Shown: in pieces, positions 27,163 through 36,676 of the stretch
Layout of the letters: each line of letters opens with the position of its first letter
Position numbering within the stretch: position 1 is the first letter of the stretch
NCBI GenBank assembly: GCA_019090615.1
Contig: JAHRVQ010000025.1
Location: 1 to 64,000, forward strand
DNA length: 64,000 nucleotides
Direction: 5' to 3'
DNA from: Pseudomonadales bacterium
Lineage (GTDB): Bacteria; Pseudomonadota; Gammaproteobacteria; Pseudomonadales; Azotimanducaceae
Program-made: the position numbers and the translations under genes
Notes under the pieces: generated by a model
Database searches by the model: none
What the model was told of the DNA's origin: nothing
The model's input: only the letters and a program-made list of their open reading frames with translations

Positions 27163-27496
27163 TTCCTGTTTACTCCTTTGGCCTGGATGGTGCAAAAGAT
27201 ATCTACAGTTGGCTCCTCTGGTTGATACAGGAGACAACGAATTCAGCGCGTTGATATACGCCGTCTTGATTGGAAAATGCGGCTCTTAATTGAGTCGTGG
27301 TATGCTTTTATACTAGTCTGCTTCTGACCGATAAGAGTGAAGAATCAGGAAATGTTTATGGAACTGTCATGAAGTAACAGCCAAATCAGACAATTAATAA
27401 CCCTGATCTCAGATAGTTAGGGGTAGAATTTTGACATAATGCACCGTATGTCTTTTAATGCCCTGTCCTTTTTCACTGCCTATAAGAAACCAATAC

Positions 27497-28663
27497 ATGA
27501 ACTTCACCTTCACTGAAGAACAGAAATCGATCCAAAGAGCTATTCAAACCATCTGTAGTCAATTTGATGATGACTATTGGTTAGCCAGAGATACTGACGG
27601 CGTATTCCCTGAGGAATTTGTTAAAGCCATTATTGATGGCGGCTGGTTAGGTATTGCAATGCCAGAAGCCTATGGTGGCGCTGGCCTGGGTATTACTGAA
27701 GCGTCAATTTTGGCACACACTATTGCTCGCTCAGGGGCAGGTATGAGCGGTGCTTCAGCCATACATTTAAACTTGTTTGGCCCTAACCCAATTGTTGTTT
27801 TTGGCAATGAAGAACAAAAACAGCGTTTTTTGCCGGCGCTCATAAAAGGACAGGATAGAGCCTGTTTTGGCGTAACAGAACCCGATGCGGGTTTAAACAC
27901 CACCCGACTGGCTACCCGCGCAGTTCGAGACGGTGATAATTACATCATTAATGGCCGCAAACTCTGGACCACAACAGCCCAAACTGCGAATAAAATCCTA
28001 TTAATCGTACGCACCAAAGAACTCAAAGATTGTAAAAAACCTTCAGAAGGTTTAACTCTGTTTTATACCGATTTAAACAGAGATAATATTGAAGTCCGTT
28101 TAATAGAAAAGATGGGCAGAAAAGCTGTTGATTCTAATGCCCTGTTTATCGATGACCTTGTGGTACCTGTCGCCGATCGAATTGGTGAAGAAGGTGAAGG
28201 CTGGAAATGTTTATTACATGGACTCAACCCTGAGCGGGTATTGATTGCCTCTGAAGCCGTAGGTTTGGGTCAGGCTGCACTTGAAAAAGCCAGCCAGTAT
28301 GCCAAAGATAGAATTGTGTTTGACCGCAGCATCGGTAAGAACCAGGCGATCCAGCATCCATTGGCTGTAAACTGGATGGAATTAGAAGCCGCGCACTTAA
28401 TGGCCTTTAAAGCAGCTTCATTGTACGACAGCGGGCAACCCTGTGGCGCCGAAGCCAATAGCGCAAAATTCCTCGCATCAGAAGCTGGACTTAAAGCTTG
28501 CCAGCGCGCGGTATTTACTCATGGTGGTATGGGATACGCCAAGGAATACCATGTTGAACGGTATTTGCGAGAGATTATGATTCCGGTAATAGCGCCCGTT
28601 AGCCAGGAAATGGTTAAATCGTTTATTGCAGAACAGGTACTTGGTCAGGATAAAAGTTACTAG
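27497..28663 (+). CDS. Acyl-CoA dehydrogenase family protein
   Basis: A 388-residue enzyme of standard length. It starts MNFTFTEEQKSIQRAIQ and has the active-site and flavin regions FGVTEPDAGLNTTRLATR, INGRKLWTTTAQTAN, a DDLVVPVADRIGEEGEGW loop and the C-terminal FTHGGMGYAKEYHVERYLRE. I place the start at the ATG at 27497; an upstream in-frame ATG at 27458 lacks homology support. It is transcribed away from the indolepyruvate oxidoreductase, sharing a 330-bp spacer, and probably works in the same degradation route. Confidence 0.87.
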   Translation: MNFTFTEEQKSIQRAIQTICSQFDDDYWLARDTDGVFPEEFVKAIIDGGWLGIAMPEAYGGAGLGITEASILAHTIARSGAGMSGASAIHLNLFGPNPIVVFGNEEQKQRFLPALIKGQDRACFGVTEPDAGLNTTRLATRAVRDGDNYIINGRKLWTTTAQTANKILLIVRTKELKDCKKPSEGLTLFYTDLNRDNIEVRLIEKMGRKAVDSNALFIDDLVVPVADRIGEEGEGWKCLLHGLNPERVLIASEAVGLGQAALEKASQYAKDRIVFDRSIGKNQAIQHPLAVNWMELEAAHLMAFKAASLYDSGQPCGAEANSAKFLASEAGLKACQRAVFTHGGMGYAKEYHVERYLREIMIPVIAPVSQEMVKSFIAEQVLGQDKSY

Positions 28664-28676
28664 TCATTTGAATAAG

Positions 28677-28712
28677 GGTTTTAGGCGCTGAAGTTTTAAG
28701 CACTTAAAACCC
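28677..28712. terminator. Palindromes after the acyl-CoA dehydrogenase
   Basis: GTTTTAAG-CA-CTTAAAAC at 28693-28710 is a perfect 8-bp inverted repeat, and GGGTTTTA (28677-28684) can instead pair with TAAAACCC (28705-28712). The two stems compete. No long T-run follows on the plus strand, so a terminator role is only a guess. Confidence 0.35.
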
Positions 28713-28786
28713 GTCATCAAGTATTGAGGAAATAGATTAAGAGACCATGTTAAGTTGTTGTTTGGAAGGCTTTTTTACCAAACTTT

Positions 28787-29995
28787 CTAAAAGCCTTTCT
28801 CGAACTTTATTTCCGCCTTTCGCTGCCGTATAGTTTCTGCCAATTGGGCTGCCAGCTCGATATCTCGAAGGCGTTCGCTATACGCTTTATTCTCCGCGCT
28901 ATCAACCACAGTCAGGCGCATTCTACCTTTTCGAATCAGTACCGCAATTGAATTTCCCTGCAAAGATAATACTGAGTGTTTAGGGGTACGCTTTAGAAAT
29001 CCACCAAAAGCAATTTCTAACGCATGATCTAATAATTGTTTACTGTTTAATAAATCCGCTTCATTACCGGTGAGTTCAAAATGAACACTAATGGGGATCA
29101 GTTTCGGATTTACCATAATCCGATAAGTGCCTTTGCCCATACCCGTAAATGGCTTAGCTGGATTATAGAGAGAATACTGATCGGGTGAGGCACGAAATCC
29201 AACGCGCTGACCAAAAGTAATACCCATCGCATGTTTCATATCCTGTCGCAGTGCTACCATTTGATCTGCCAGGTCCATAATAAGACGTTCTCTTGGGTTC
29301 AGGTATTTGCGCTCGAGTTCATTATATTTACGCCGTATCTTTAAATTCCGAATGGTCAAATATTGTTTGAAATTTGCCATATCGAGGTAGGTTAAAGTAC
29401 CCCGTGAACCGCCTCGGTCAATATGAATCTGCCGGTTGCCCAATGCAAAAAGGATTTTTCGGCTGGTTAAATCACCCAGCGCACCGTATTTTCTGGTTAA
29501 TATGTCGATGACTTTATCCATGTTGGGAATGTATCTTGCGATAATCCATAAAGGCTTTTCTGCAAAATCAACATACACCTGGTATTCAACATTTTGCTCG
29601 CGTAACAGCGGTGGGATTATGGGCGGGCTAATTAAATAAGATTTCAAATCGAATGGTTTTACAGTGCCGAAATAGACCAGTTTCGAGGGCAGTTTTTTTA
29701 CCTTAACCCAGCCCAGGTGCTTTTTGATATATTGAGCTTTCAGTGGCAAATCGAAATCAATGCCAAACGCACCCGTTAGCGCGCCTTCACCAGATTTATA
29801 TATTGTAGGCGGGGATTTGTTTGCTTGCTGAGCAGACTGGTCTTTATCTGGCTGAGGTTTTAGCCTGCCCTGTTGAGACGGAATTTGCTGCCATTCCTGG
29901 GCAAATGCCGTATTCAGCCAGAGACTATTTACCAGACTGATAAAAATCGCCAACTTCAGTAAACACGCTCGCGCCGATGCTAGTTGCCTAACCAC
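28787..29995 (-). CDS. Uncharacterised secreted protein, 402 residues
   Basis: I do not recognise a family. The N-terminus has a signal peptide (hydrophobic core LLKLAIFISLVNSLW, cleavage near AFAQE, residue 33) followed by a Gln/Lys-rich linker to about residue 65. The rest is basic, with repeated patterns such as YKSGEGALTGAFGIDFDLP, YQVYVDFAEKPLWIIARYI, and a C-terminal charged helix rich in R, E and K. It probably acts in the periplasm. A small lipoprotein gene lies 38 bp upstream in the same direction, which may be a partner. A hairpin-like AAGGCTTTT/AAAAGCCTT pair lies around its 3' end (28766-28797). Confidence 0.75.
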   Translation of the reverse strand: MVRQLASARACLLKLAIFISLVNSLWLNTAFAQEWQQIPSQQGRLKPQPDKDQSAQQANKSPPTIYKSGEGALTGAFGIDFDLPLKAQYIKKHLGWVKVKKLPSKLVYFGTVKPFDLKSYLISPPIIPPLLREQNVEYQVYVDFAEKPLWIIARYIPNMDKVIDILTRKYGALGDLTSRKILFALGNRQIHIDRGGSRGTLTYLDMANFKQYLTIRNLKIRRKYNELERKYLNPRERLIMDLADQMVALRQDMKHAMGITFGQRVGFRASPDQYSLYNPAKPFTGMGKGTYRIMVNPKLIPISVHFELTGNEADLLNSKQLLDHALEIAFGGFLKRTPKHSVLSLQGNSIAVLIRKGRMRLTVVDSAENKAYSERLRDIELAAQLAETIRQRKAEIKFEKGF

Positions 29996-30033
29996 GATTC
30001 TCTAGATGCCAACCGTTAAATCGACAAGCGTAG

Positions 30034-30291
30034 CTAGCACGATTTATAACCCCGGCTTGCCGAACGTCGGGCACATTCGCGGCGGATATTTTCACAGGAT
30101 ATCGCGGCTCCAGGTGCAGGGTTGTCATTGTCATCACATTTGAAAGCCTGATCTGCAAGTTCATATATATTCAACGACTCAAGCGTTGGTGAAGCTGGGG
30201 AACAGCCCAGCATGATTAAGAACAAGGGCAGAAGGGCGATAGGCTTTACTTTGTATGTGAGCACTAAATTAGCGGTAGAGTTATCAATCAT
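30034..30291 (-). CDS. Small putative lipoprotein
   Basis: An 85-residue protein with a lipobox (LFLIMLGC) after a hydrophobic stretch, predicting a mature lipid-anchored peptide of about 55 residues. The mature part has four cysteines besides the lipidated one (KCDDND, SCENIRREC, YKSC), which could form two disulfides, and a polar tail. No family is recognised. It shares direction with the 402-residue secreted protein downstream (38 bp gap) and is divergent from the antiporter gene. Confidence 0.6.
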   Translation of the reverse strand: MIDNSTANLVLTYKVKPIALLPLFLIMLGCSPASPTLESLNIYELADQAFKCDDNDNPAPGAAISCENIRRECARRSASRGYKSC

Positions 30292-30375
30292 TTGATTAAT
30301 TATAGTGCCGAAACTGCAAATCTTCTTCTAATTGGCATAAATTACTAATATAGAAGGCCAGACCATTTCTCTTTA

Positions 30376-30404
30376 CTTGACAGTTGTAGTCAATTAAAGC
30401 GATA
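30376..30404 (+). promoter_or_regulatory. Possible sigma-70 promoter upstream of the antiporter gene
   Basis: A perfect TTGACA (30376-30381) is followed after 18 bp by GATAAC, a 4/6 match to the -10 box. The -35 overlaps an inverted repeat TTGAC-N7-GTCAA, which could be an operator. The promoter is weakly supported because of the poor -10 match. Confidence 0.35.
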
Positions 30405-30497
30405 ACTCTACAGGCACAGGGCTGGTTTTGACGATTGCAGAAAATACTAACGAACATAATAAAATTTATGCTGCCTGGTTATTAAAGGAGTAATATC

Positions 30498-32987
30498 GTG
30501 GAACATGAAGGGATAGAGTTGGCTGAACTGGTCACTGGCATCATGCTATTGATGCTGGTTGCAGCGGTCACAACGGTACTGGGTAAGCGAATTAAAAAGC
30601 TGCCGCTAACTATCGGCCTGGTATTTGTAGGTATGCTGGTTTCAGTGCTGGCTGAACATGTGCCCGGGTTCGGCTCTGTGGCAACATTTACTCTGACACC
30701 AGACCTGGTACTTTTTGTTTTTATTCCTACCCTGATATTTGAATCTGCGTTTAATCTAAACGCACGGCAACTCGGTCGCAATATTGTCCCTATATTGACC
30801 CTGGCAGTACCTGGATTGTTAATTTCAACGTTTATTATTGGCGGTATCGTCTCAGTGTTTTCAGATTTTGGGTTTCTGATCGCGCTTTTGTTGGGCGCTA
30901 TCCTCAGTGCCACCGATCCCGTGGCTGTGATTTCTATTTTTAAACAACTGGGTGTGCCAGAAAGGTTAACTGTACTTGTTGAAGGAGAGAGCCTGCTTAA
31001 TGACGCTACGTCTTTGGTGCTCGCGACATTATTAATCGGGATTCTCACCGCGGGTTCTTTTACTTCACAGGTATTGGTAGATGGCCTGGGGGAATTTTTA
31101 TTCGTATTTTTTGGTGGTACTTTTGTAGGCTGGATACTCGCAATGACCGTCGGTGAAATACTTGGCAGGATCGAATCAGACCCCGACGTAGAAATAACCT
31201 TGACTACTATTTTGGCCTATTTCTCGTTTATTATTGCGGAACATGTTTTTCATGTTAGCGGCATCATGGCGGTAGTAGCTGCGGGCCTTATGATTGGTTC
31301 CTGGGGCAAGACTAAAATTTCGCCTTCCACCGAAGAATTTATGGAACATTTTTGGGAATATTTAGCCTACCTGGCCAATGTGCTGATATTTTTGATGGTC
31401 GGTATGCAAATTGACCTGATGGCCTTATGGGAATCAATAGATCTTATTATTCTAGTGGTTGGTGGTATGTTAATTTCTCGTGGCGTAGTTGTATTTGGTA
31501 TTGTGCCATTGGTAGGCAAAGTGCCTGTTGCAGATACAATTGATATGTCTTATCGCATGGTCATGTACTGGGGCGGTCTGCGAGGCGCAATAGCGCTGGC
31601 GATTGTCCTGTCGCTGCCAGCAACAGAATATAAGGACAGTCTGATCGCGATTGTCATGGGTGCGGTGTTGTTCACGCTTATCGTTCAGGGTCTATCGATA
31701 GAAATCCTGGTCAAAAAACTTAAATTAGATCGCCCCGGGCCAGGAGATGAACTCGCAAAGCTGGAGGGTGACCGAGAAGCGCGGGTCGAAGGCCTCAGTA
31801 GACTCAATCGACTGGCTGAAAGCGGATTATTTTCGCAACGGATTGCAGACAATATATTGCAGAAAGGCCAGCTACAGATAGCTGAACAGCAGCAGGGCAT
31901 TCAGCGGTTTCATGACAATATGCAAGCAGAACAAATGCTACATATATTGGCAATGCGTTGCCTGGTGAGAGAAAAAGCGCGTTACCATGAGTTATTCAGC
32001 CAGGGATTAATTAATGAGTGGGCTTATAGGGAGCTTGACCATACTGTTGATGTACAAATGGATGGGGTGCGCCACAAACACCAGTTACCCGGGACCACGA
32101 TAGAAGCGTCGATCAGCAAAAGATTTAGTTTTGCGATAATGAAATTACTCGACGCGCTGCCTGTACCAGGGTTCGGGGCGATATTAGAAGACCTTCGGAC
32201 TCTGTGGATCATTCGAGACTATGGCGTTGCCTGGGGTAGATATCGTGGCAGCAGCAGTGTTTTGTCTAACCTTGGACGAATTGCAGGTGATGAAATTGAT
32301 GCCGATTGTCTTGAACAGATACGATCTGTCTATCAGGATATATCGCATCAGTCAAAGGGCTTAATAGATGAGGTGGCAGAGCAATACCCTGAATTTGTAG
32401 AGGCAACGCAGGAGCAACTTGGCCAGCGTATGATGCTGATTGCCGAGCATGATGCCGTTGAGCATGCTGCCGACCTGGGTATTATTCAATCGGGTATCGC
32501 ATATAAAATATTGAAAGAACAATCAGAACGTATTCGTCTCCTTGGCCAGGAAAACATGTCAGCATCCTTTGAAATAGGCGTTGAAGAACTTATTGCCAAG
32601 GTACCAATATTTGCTGAAATTTCTGCACAGCACTACTCATTAATAGCGGATCAACTCAAGGCCCGTATCGTACCACGAGGTATGCCTATCATTACTCAGG
32701 GACAGGCGGGCGATTCCATGTTTCTAATTGCCCGGGGCATTGCTCAGGTTTCTGTCACTGAGGGAAATTCAAGCAAACAGGTTGCTACACTTTATGCAGG
32801 AGACTTTTTCGGTGAGTCTGCGCTTTTGCATAGAACACCAAGAAATGCCACCGCAACCGCAGCAACCCCTTGTTCATTGTATGAGTTAAAGCGACCAGAT
32901 CTTGATAGAATATGTGAGGGTCGTCCTGAGATTCGTCGTTTGATAGAAAAAGTTGATGAACAACGACAGCATGAAAATATCGGTTAG
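30498..32987 (+). CDS. CPA1-type Na+/H+ antiporter with C-terminal cNMP-binding domain
   Basis: An 829-residue antiporter. Residues 1-400 are about 12 membrane helices with the CPA1 signature ATDPVAVISIFKQLGVPERL and GESLLNDATSLVL; a long cytoplasmic region follows, and residues about 700-820 form a cyclic-nucleotide binding domain with QGQAGDSMFLIARG and the phosphate cassette FFGESALLHRTPRNAT. It exchanges Na+ (or K+) for protons and may be gated by cyclic nucleotides. The GTG start at 30498 is preceded by AAAGGAG at 8 bp spacing. The fusion is known in the family but not universal. Confidence 0.92.
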   Translation: MEHEGIELAELVTGIMLLMLVAAVTTVLGKRIKKLPLTIGLVFVGMLVSVLAEHVPGFGSVATFTLTPDLVLFVFIPTLIFESAFNLNARQLGRNIVPILTLAVPGLLISTFIIGGIVSVFSDFGFLIALLLGAILSATDPVAVISIFKQLGVPERLTVLVEGESLLNDATSLVLATLLIGILTAGSFTSQVLVDGLGEFLFVFFGGTFVGWILAMTVGEILGRIESDPDVEITLTTILAYFSFIIAEHVFHVSGIMAVVAAGLMIGSWGKTKISPSTEEFMEHFWEYLAYLANVLIFLMVGMQIDLMALWESIDLIILVVGGMLISRGVVVFGIVPLVGKVPVADTIDMSYRMVMYWGGLRGAIALAIVLSLPATEYKDSLIAIVMGAVLFTLIVQGLSIEILVKKLKLDRPGPGDELAKLEGDREARVEGLSRLNRLAESGLFSQRIADNILQKGQLQIAEQQQGIQRFHDNMQAEQMLHILAMRCLVREKARYHELFSQGLINEWAYRELDHTVDVQMDGVRHKHQLPGTTIEASISKRFSFAIMKLLDALPVPGFGAILEDLRTLWIIRDYGVAWGRYRGSSSVLSNLGRIAGDEIDADCLEQIRSVYQDISHQSKGLIDEVAEQYPEFVEATQEQLGQRMMLIAEHDAVEHAADLGIIQSGIAYKILKEQSERIRLLGQENMSASFEIGVEELIAKVPIFAEISAQHYSLIADQLKARIVPRGMPIITQGQAGDSMFLIARGIAQVSVTEGNSSKQVATLYAGDFFGESALLHRTPRNATATAATPCSLYELKRPDLDRICEGRPEIRRLIEKVDEQRQHENIG

Positions 32988-33189
32988 TGTAATTGAGTAA
33001 CTATGCTTATTAGATACGCTTATTAACTATTTTTAATCGCTATATTGAGCCGCAATTAAGTTATAGATCAGAATTGAATTAATCACAGTTATTCGCCGTT
33101 GAGTCTACTGCATCGACTAAAAGCGCTCTACCTGTACTTTCCTGATCTACACTTAAAAATGACGAGGCTATTATTTTTATTTCTATTTC

Positions 33190-35226
33190 ATGACAGCAGT
33201 AATTTCTTTGCCCCACGGTTTAACCGTCCACTTTCAGGTTGAAAACCCTGTGCTACTGGATGTCATGCGGGGGCTACCATTTGCTGCGCCTTCTGATTGT
33301 AATCAGGAACATCAACTGATTATTGTTGATTCAATTGACGCACTGGCCAGGCTCCAGTTTCAATATGCAATTTATTTGAATATTAGTTGTGCCCCCATTG
33401 ACTTACCACAGAAAACTATCGCGCTATATATCCAGCCAGGAGAAAAATTTGAGGCGCAACTCATATCCATTATTTCGACTATTAGTCAGGGCAATGCAGC
33501 GAGTTTACTCGACATTCAGGCGAATTATTTAAAGCAACTAAATTGGGTAACAAGCGGGTTAGAAGAATGTCTGGTCTGGGTAAATGAACGATATGAGGTA
33601 CTGTATTTTTCAGAGAATACGGCAAAGTTGTTCAAATTGTCGGCTAAGAAATTGCTGGGTAAGACCTTTGCAGAACTAGTTAATTGCGAACAACAGGACT
33701 TGCATAGCATGTTGGATAAACGGGCTGTAATTAACGCCCCTGAAAAGCTAGAAATCGAAGGCCGGCTTGAGAATGGTTCGATACTTTATCTTGAGGTAGG
33801 TATACGTACTATTGCCAAAAATCGATATTTATTGAATCTTATAGACGCCTTCCACCTCCGGGCCGCTGATAAACGATTTATTGAACTCGCTAACTATGAC
33901 CCAATAACTGGTTTAGCCAATCGCGGTCTGTTTTTAGAGGTTTTGCAACATGCCATTGGGCGTAGTAAAAATAGTGGCCGACTGGTGGCTATAATTTTAC
34001 TTGATTTACATCACTTTAATCGAATCAGCGATGAGACCGGTGTTCAGGTAGGGGACGAATTATTACGTAAAGCGGCTGAACGCATTAAACACCTTCTGCA
34101 TGACCAAGATTTATTGGCCCGTTGGGGTGGAGATGAACTGGCCATTATTATGGAAGACCTCGAACAGCCAGAAACCGTAAGGCGCATAGCGCAAAGAATT
34201 ATTTCAGTTTTATCCAACCCTTTTGTAATTGCTAAGCAGGACTTTTATGTATCACCCAGTATTGGTATCGCTGTCTACCCAGAAGCTGACAAAACAATAA
34301 ATGGTCTCATCCAGGCTGCCAATACAGCAATGTTTGAAGCTAAGAAGTCTGATGGGTTACATACCTATCGTTTTTATCAGGATAAATTGCAGGAAGACGC
34401 CGAGCAACGGACATTAATTGAACAGCATCTTCGCCGCGCGCTAGACAACAAAGAGTTTAAGGTTTTTTATCAACCTAAAATCTCCCTCAGTCAGGAACGG
34501 GTCATTGGCTTTGAAGCCTTGCTTCGTTGGCAGCACCCCGAGTGGAAAGATGTTAGCCCCGGCGTCTATATACCCATTGCCGAGGAATGCGGCCTTATCA
34601 CCCAAATTGGTGATTGGGTAATGCGCCAGGCCTGTCTAAAAATGGGGCAATGGCATAAAGAGTTTCCTCAAATGGAGCACTGTAGCATTGCCGTCAATGT
34701 TTCTCCGAGGCAACTAAATGATCCTTATTTTGCCGGTAGGATAGCGACTATTCTTGCTGAATCAAAATTGATGGCAGATAAGCTTGAAATAGAAATAACC
34801 GAATCTGCGGTGATGGAAAACCCAGAACAGGGAATTAAAATATTGACCAAAATTCACGAACTCGGCGTAAGGATTTCTATCGATGATTTTGGTACGGGTT
34901 ATTCATCGTTAAGTTACCTGAAACGCTTACCCATTGACTGTGTAAAAATTGATCGCAGTTTTGTTGTTGATATAGGTAAGGATGAATCCACTGAATCTAT
35001 TATCCAGGCGATTTTGGTCATGTCGTCAAAACTGGGCCTGTTTAATGTTGCCGAAGGCATTGAAAACTCGACCCAAATGGCTTTTTTTGAAAGTACCCAA
35101 TGCGATATATTACAGGGTTATATGTTTAGTAAGCCTAAACCGGAGGACGAAATTGAGTTAATGTTCTCCGAATCCATGCCAGCGTTGCACAACCAGCTAA
35201 GCAAGATTGTACGTCCGACCGGTTAG
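33190..35226 (+). CDS. PAS-GGDEF-EAL cyclic-di-GMP signalling protein
   Basis: A 678-residue protein without obvious membrane helices. The first 120 residues match nothing I know; a PAS domain follows (about 125-220), then GGDEF (about 235-395) with the motif GGDEL (residues 313-317) and EAL (about 405-660) with an intact FEALLRWQHP (E442), IDDFGTGYSS and VAEGIE. The fifth position of GGDEF is Leu, and the upstream I-site RxxD reads HDQD, so product inhibition is probably lost. The EAL half looks fully catalytic, so the protein is most likely a phosphodiesterase or bifunctional. Confidence 0.9.
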   Translation: MTAVISLPHGLTVHFQVENPVLLDVMRGLPFAAPSDCNQEHQLIIVDSIDALARLQFQYAIYLNISCAPIDLPQKTIALYIQPGEKFEAQLISIISTISQGNAASLLDIQANYLKQLNWVTSGLEECLVWVNERYEVLYFSENTAKLFKLSAKKLLGKTFAELVNCEQQDLHSMLDKRAVINAPEKLEIEGRLENGSILYLEVGIRTIAKNRYLLNLIDAFHLRAADKRFIELANYDPITGLANRGLFLEVLQHAIGRSKNSGRLVAIILLDLHHFNRISDETGVQVGDELLRKAAERIKHLLHDQDLLARWGGDELAIIMEDLEQPETVRRIAQRIISVLSNPFVIAKQDFYVSPSIGIAVYPEADKTINGLIQAANTAMFEAKKSDGLHTYRFYQDKLQEDAEQRTLIEQHLRRALDNKEFKVFYQPKISLSQERVIGFEALLRWQHPEWKDVSPGVYIPIAEECGLITQIGDWVMRQACLKMGQWHKEFPQMEHCSIAVNVSPRQLNDPYFAGRIATILAESKLMADKLEIEITESAVMENPEQGIKILTKIHELGVRISIDDFGTGYSSLSYLKRLPIDCVKIDRSFVVDIGKDESTESIIQAILVMSSKLGLFNVAEGIENSTQMAFFESTQCDILQGYMFSKPKPEDEIELMFSESMPALHNQLSKIVRPTG

Positions 35227-35247
35227 TGCTGTTATCGCTTTGCTAAA

Positions 35248-35281
35248 CAGGCCTTCTGATGCGCGCTTCTGATGAGGCCTG
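35248..35281. terminator. Inverted repeat between convergent genes
   Basis: CAGGCCT (35248-35254) pairs perfectly with AGGCCTG (35275-35281). Inside the loop a 9-bp direct repeat CTTCTGATG occurs at 35253-35261 and 35266-35274. It lies between the ends of the GGDEF-EAL gene and mnmH, as a bidirectional terminator would, but without a T-run. Confidence 0.4.
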
Positions 35282-35319
35282 CATAATGCGCATGGAAATA
35301 AAGTCAATAGAAAGTCAAA

Positions 35320-36378
35320 TCAGCTATGCAGATATTGTTTTAAAAATTGTTGGTCGCCTGTTTCGATTAACCGGTGTTTTTTACGCTCAAGTTGATATTC
35401 ATACATAGGATCATAGTAATCGACCAACAGGGATGCTATCCAGATCTTGTGCAAGCCTGTTTGACCTTTTTGATGTTGCACAAAAGCGTTTTCTAATTGG
35501 CCGGATATACACTGAAAAGCTGCGCCGCCTAAACGTTTTTTAATGGCCGAGAGGGCGGTAGTATACTTTTGCTGTAGTTCCGCTAACGGATTAGGTGTAC
35601 TTTGAGAAATAAGTTCTGCCAGTCCCTGTATAACATATTCATCAAATATTCGGTCCACCCGATTATTCAGCGAATCTTCCAATAAAAGGATTGGTGCCTG
35701 TTTCATGGCCGAACGTAGTGGCACCGGCAGACTAACACGACCGATAAGATGACCCTCGTCTTCAATGATTACTTTGTTGGCTGTGCCTAATTTAATAAAA
35801 TCAATGGCAACGGCGTTCTCAAAATTTATCTGCGCCGGTTGCGGACTTAATCGACGACCAAATGCAGAGCCACGATGATTGGCGCTTGCTTCCAGGTCAA
35901 CTGTGGCGTTTATCTGCTGTAGTAGCTCCGTCTTACCAACGCCTGTTTTACCGGAGAGAATAAGCAACGGCGGAAGGTTATCAAAAATAGACAGCAAGTA
36001 AGAACGCATGCGTTTATAACCACCCTCAACTCGCTGCACGGGAACACCCTCTGCCTGCAACCATTGTTGAGCAATTTGCGACCTTTGGCCACCGCGAAAA
36101 CAGTATAATTGAGCGCCCTTGTTATTTTGAAGAAACTGCTGCCAGGCGTTCACTCGGTTACTTTTTATGCTACCAGAGACAAGTTTATGGCCTAATGCAG
36201 TGGCATCTTGCTGACCTTTTTGCTTATAACAGCGGCCAACGGTTTCTCGTTCCATATCATTCAGAATAGGGTGGTTAGAGGCCAGCGGGAAAGCACCCTT
36301 ATCAAATTCACACGGTGCTCTCACATCTAGTAGTGGGATATCCTGTATAAAAAGTTGATGCAGGTCGTCAAATGTCAT
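35320..36378 (-). CDS. mnmH: tRNA 2-selenouridine synthase MnmH (SelU/YbbB)
   Basis: MnmH replaces sulfur of 2-thiouridine at the wobble base of tRNA-Lys/Glu/Gln with selenium, via a geranylated intermediate, using selenophosphate. The 352-residue product has an N-terminal rhodanese domain with the active-site cysteine in LYCFRGGQRS (C93) and a P-loop LSGKTGVGKTELL (residues 141-153). The rest of the ATPase part has IDFIKLG and RVSLPVPLRSAMKQAP. The gene is single. It shows that the organism needs selenophosphate, hence very probably has SelD, which matters for the selenoprotein candidate at 9481-10134. Confidence 0.95.
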   Translation of the reverse strand: MTFDDLHQLFIQDIPLLDVRAPCEFDKGAFPLASNHPILNDMERETVGRCYKQKGQQDATALGHKLVSGSIKSNRVNAWQQFLQNNKGAQLYCFRGGQRSQIAQQWLQAEGVPVQRVEGGYKRMRSYLLSIFDNLPPLLILSGKTGVGKTELLQQINATVDLEASANHRGSAFGRRLSPQPAQINFENAVAIDFIKLGTANKVIIEDEGHLIGRVSLPVPLRSAMKQAPILLLEDSLNNRVDRIFDEYVIQGLAELISQSTPNPLAELQQKYTTALSAIKKRLGGAAFQCISGQLENAFVQHQKGQTGLHKIWIASLLVDYYDPMYEYQLERKKHRLIETGDQQFLKQYLHS

Positions 36379-36676
36379 AGCTTGAAATCCCAGCTTAAAA
36401 TGCTGTTACAAAATAAAAGTCTAACGCAATTGTTTGGAGTGATTATTTAAGGAAATTGTTTGAAGCAATAGTCTGAACTATAGGTTAAGTTTCAGCGGGT
36501 TTATTCTACGTGAGTTTTATGTCAGTCACTGCCTTCAGTTGATTTTATATAAGATTGACCCGAGAAGCTGTAGTTGAGTTGTCTGTGCGTCTTACCCATC
36601 GTCAATTGCTACTCGAATAGTTACTTATAATTGCTGTAGACTGGCTTTTCGTCAACGTTAAAAATGCAGGCCTTGA

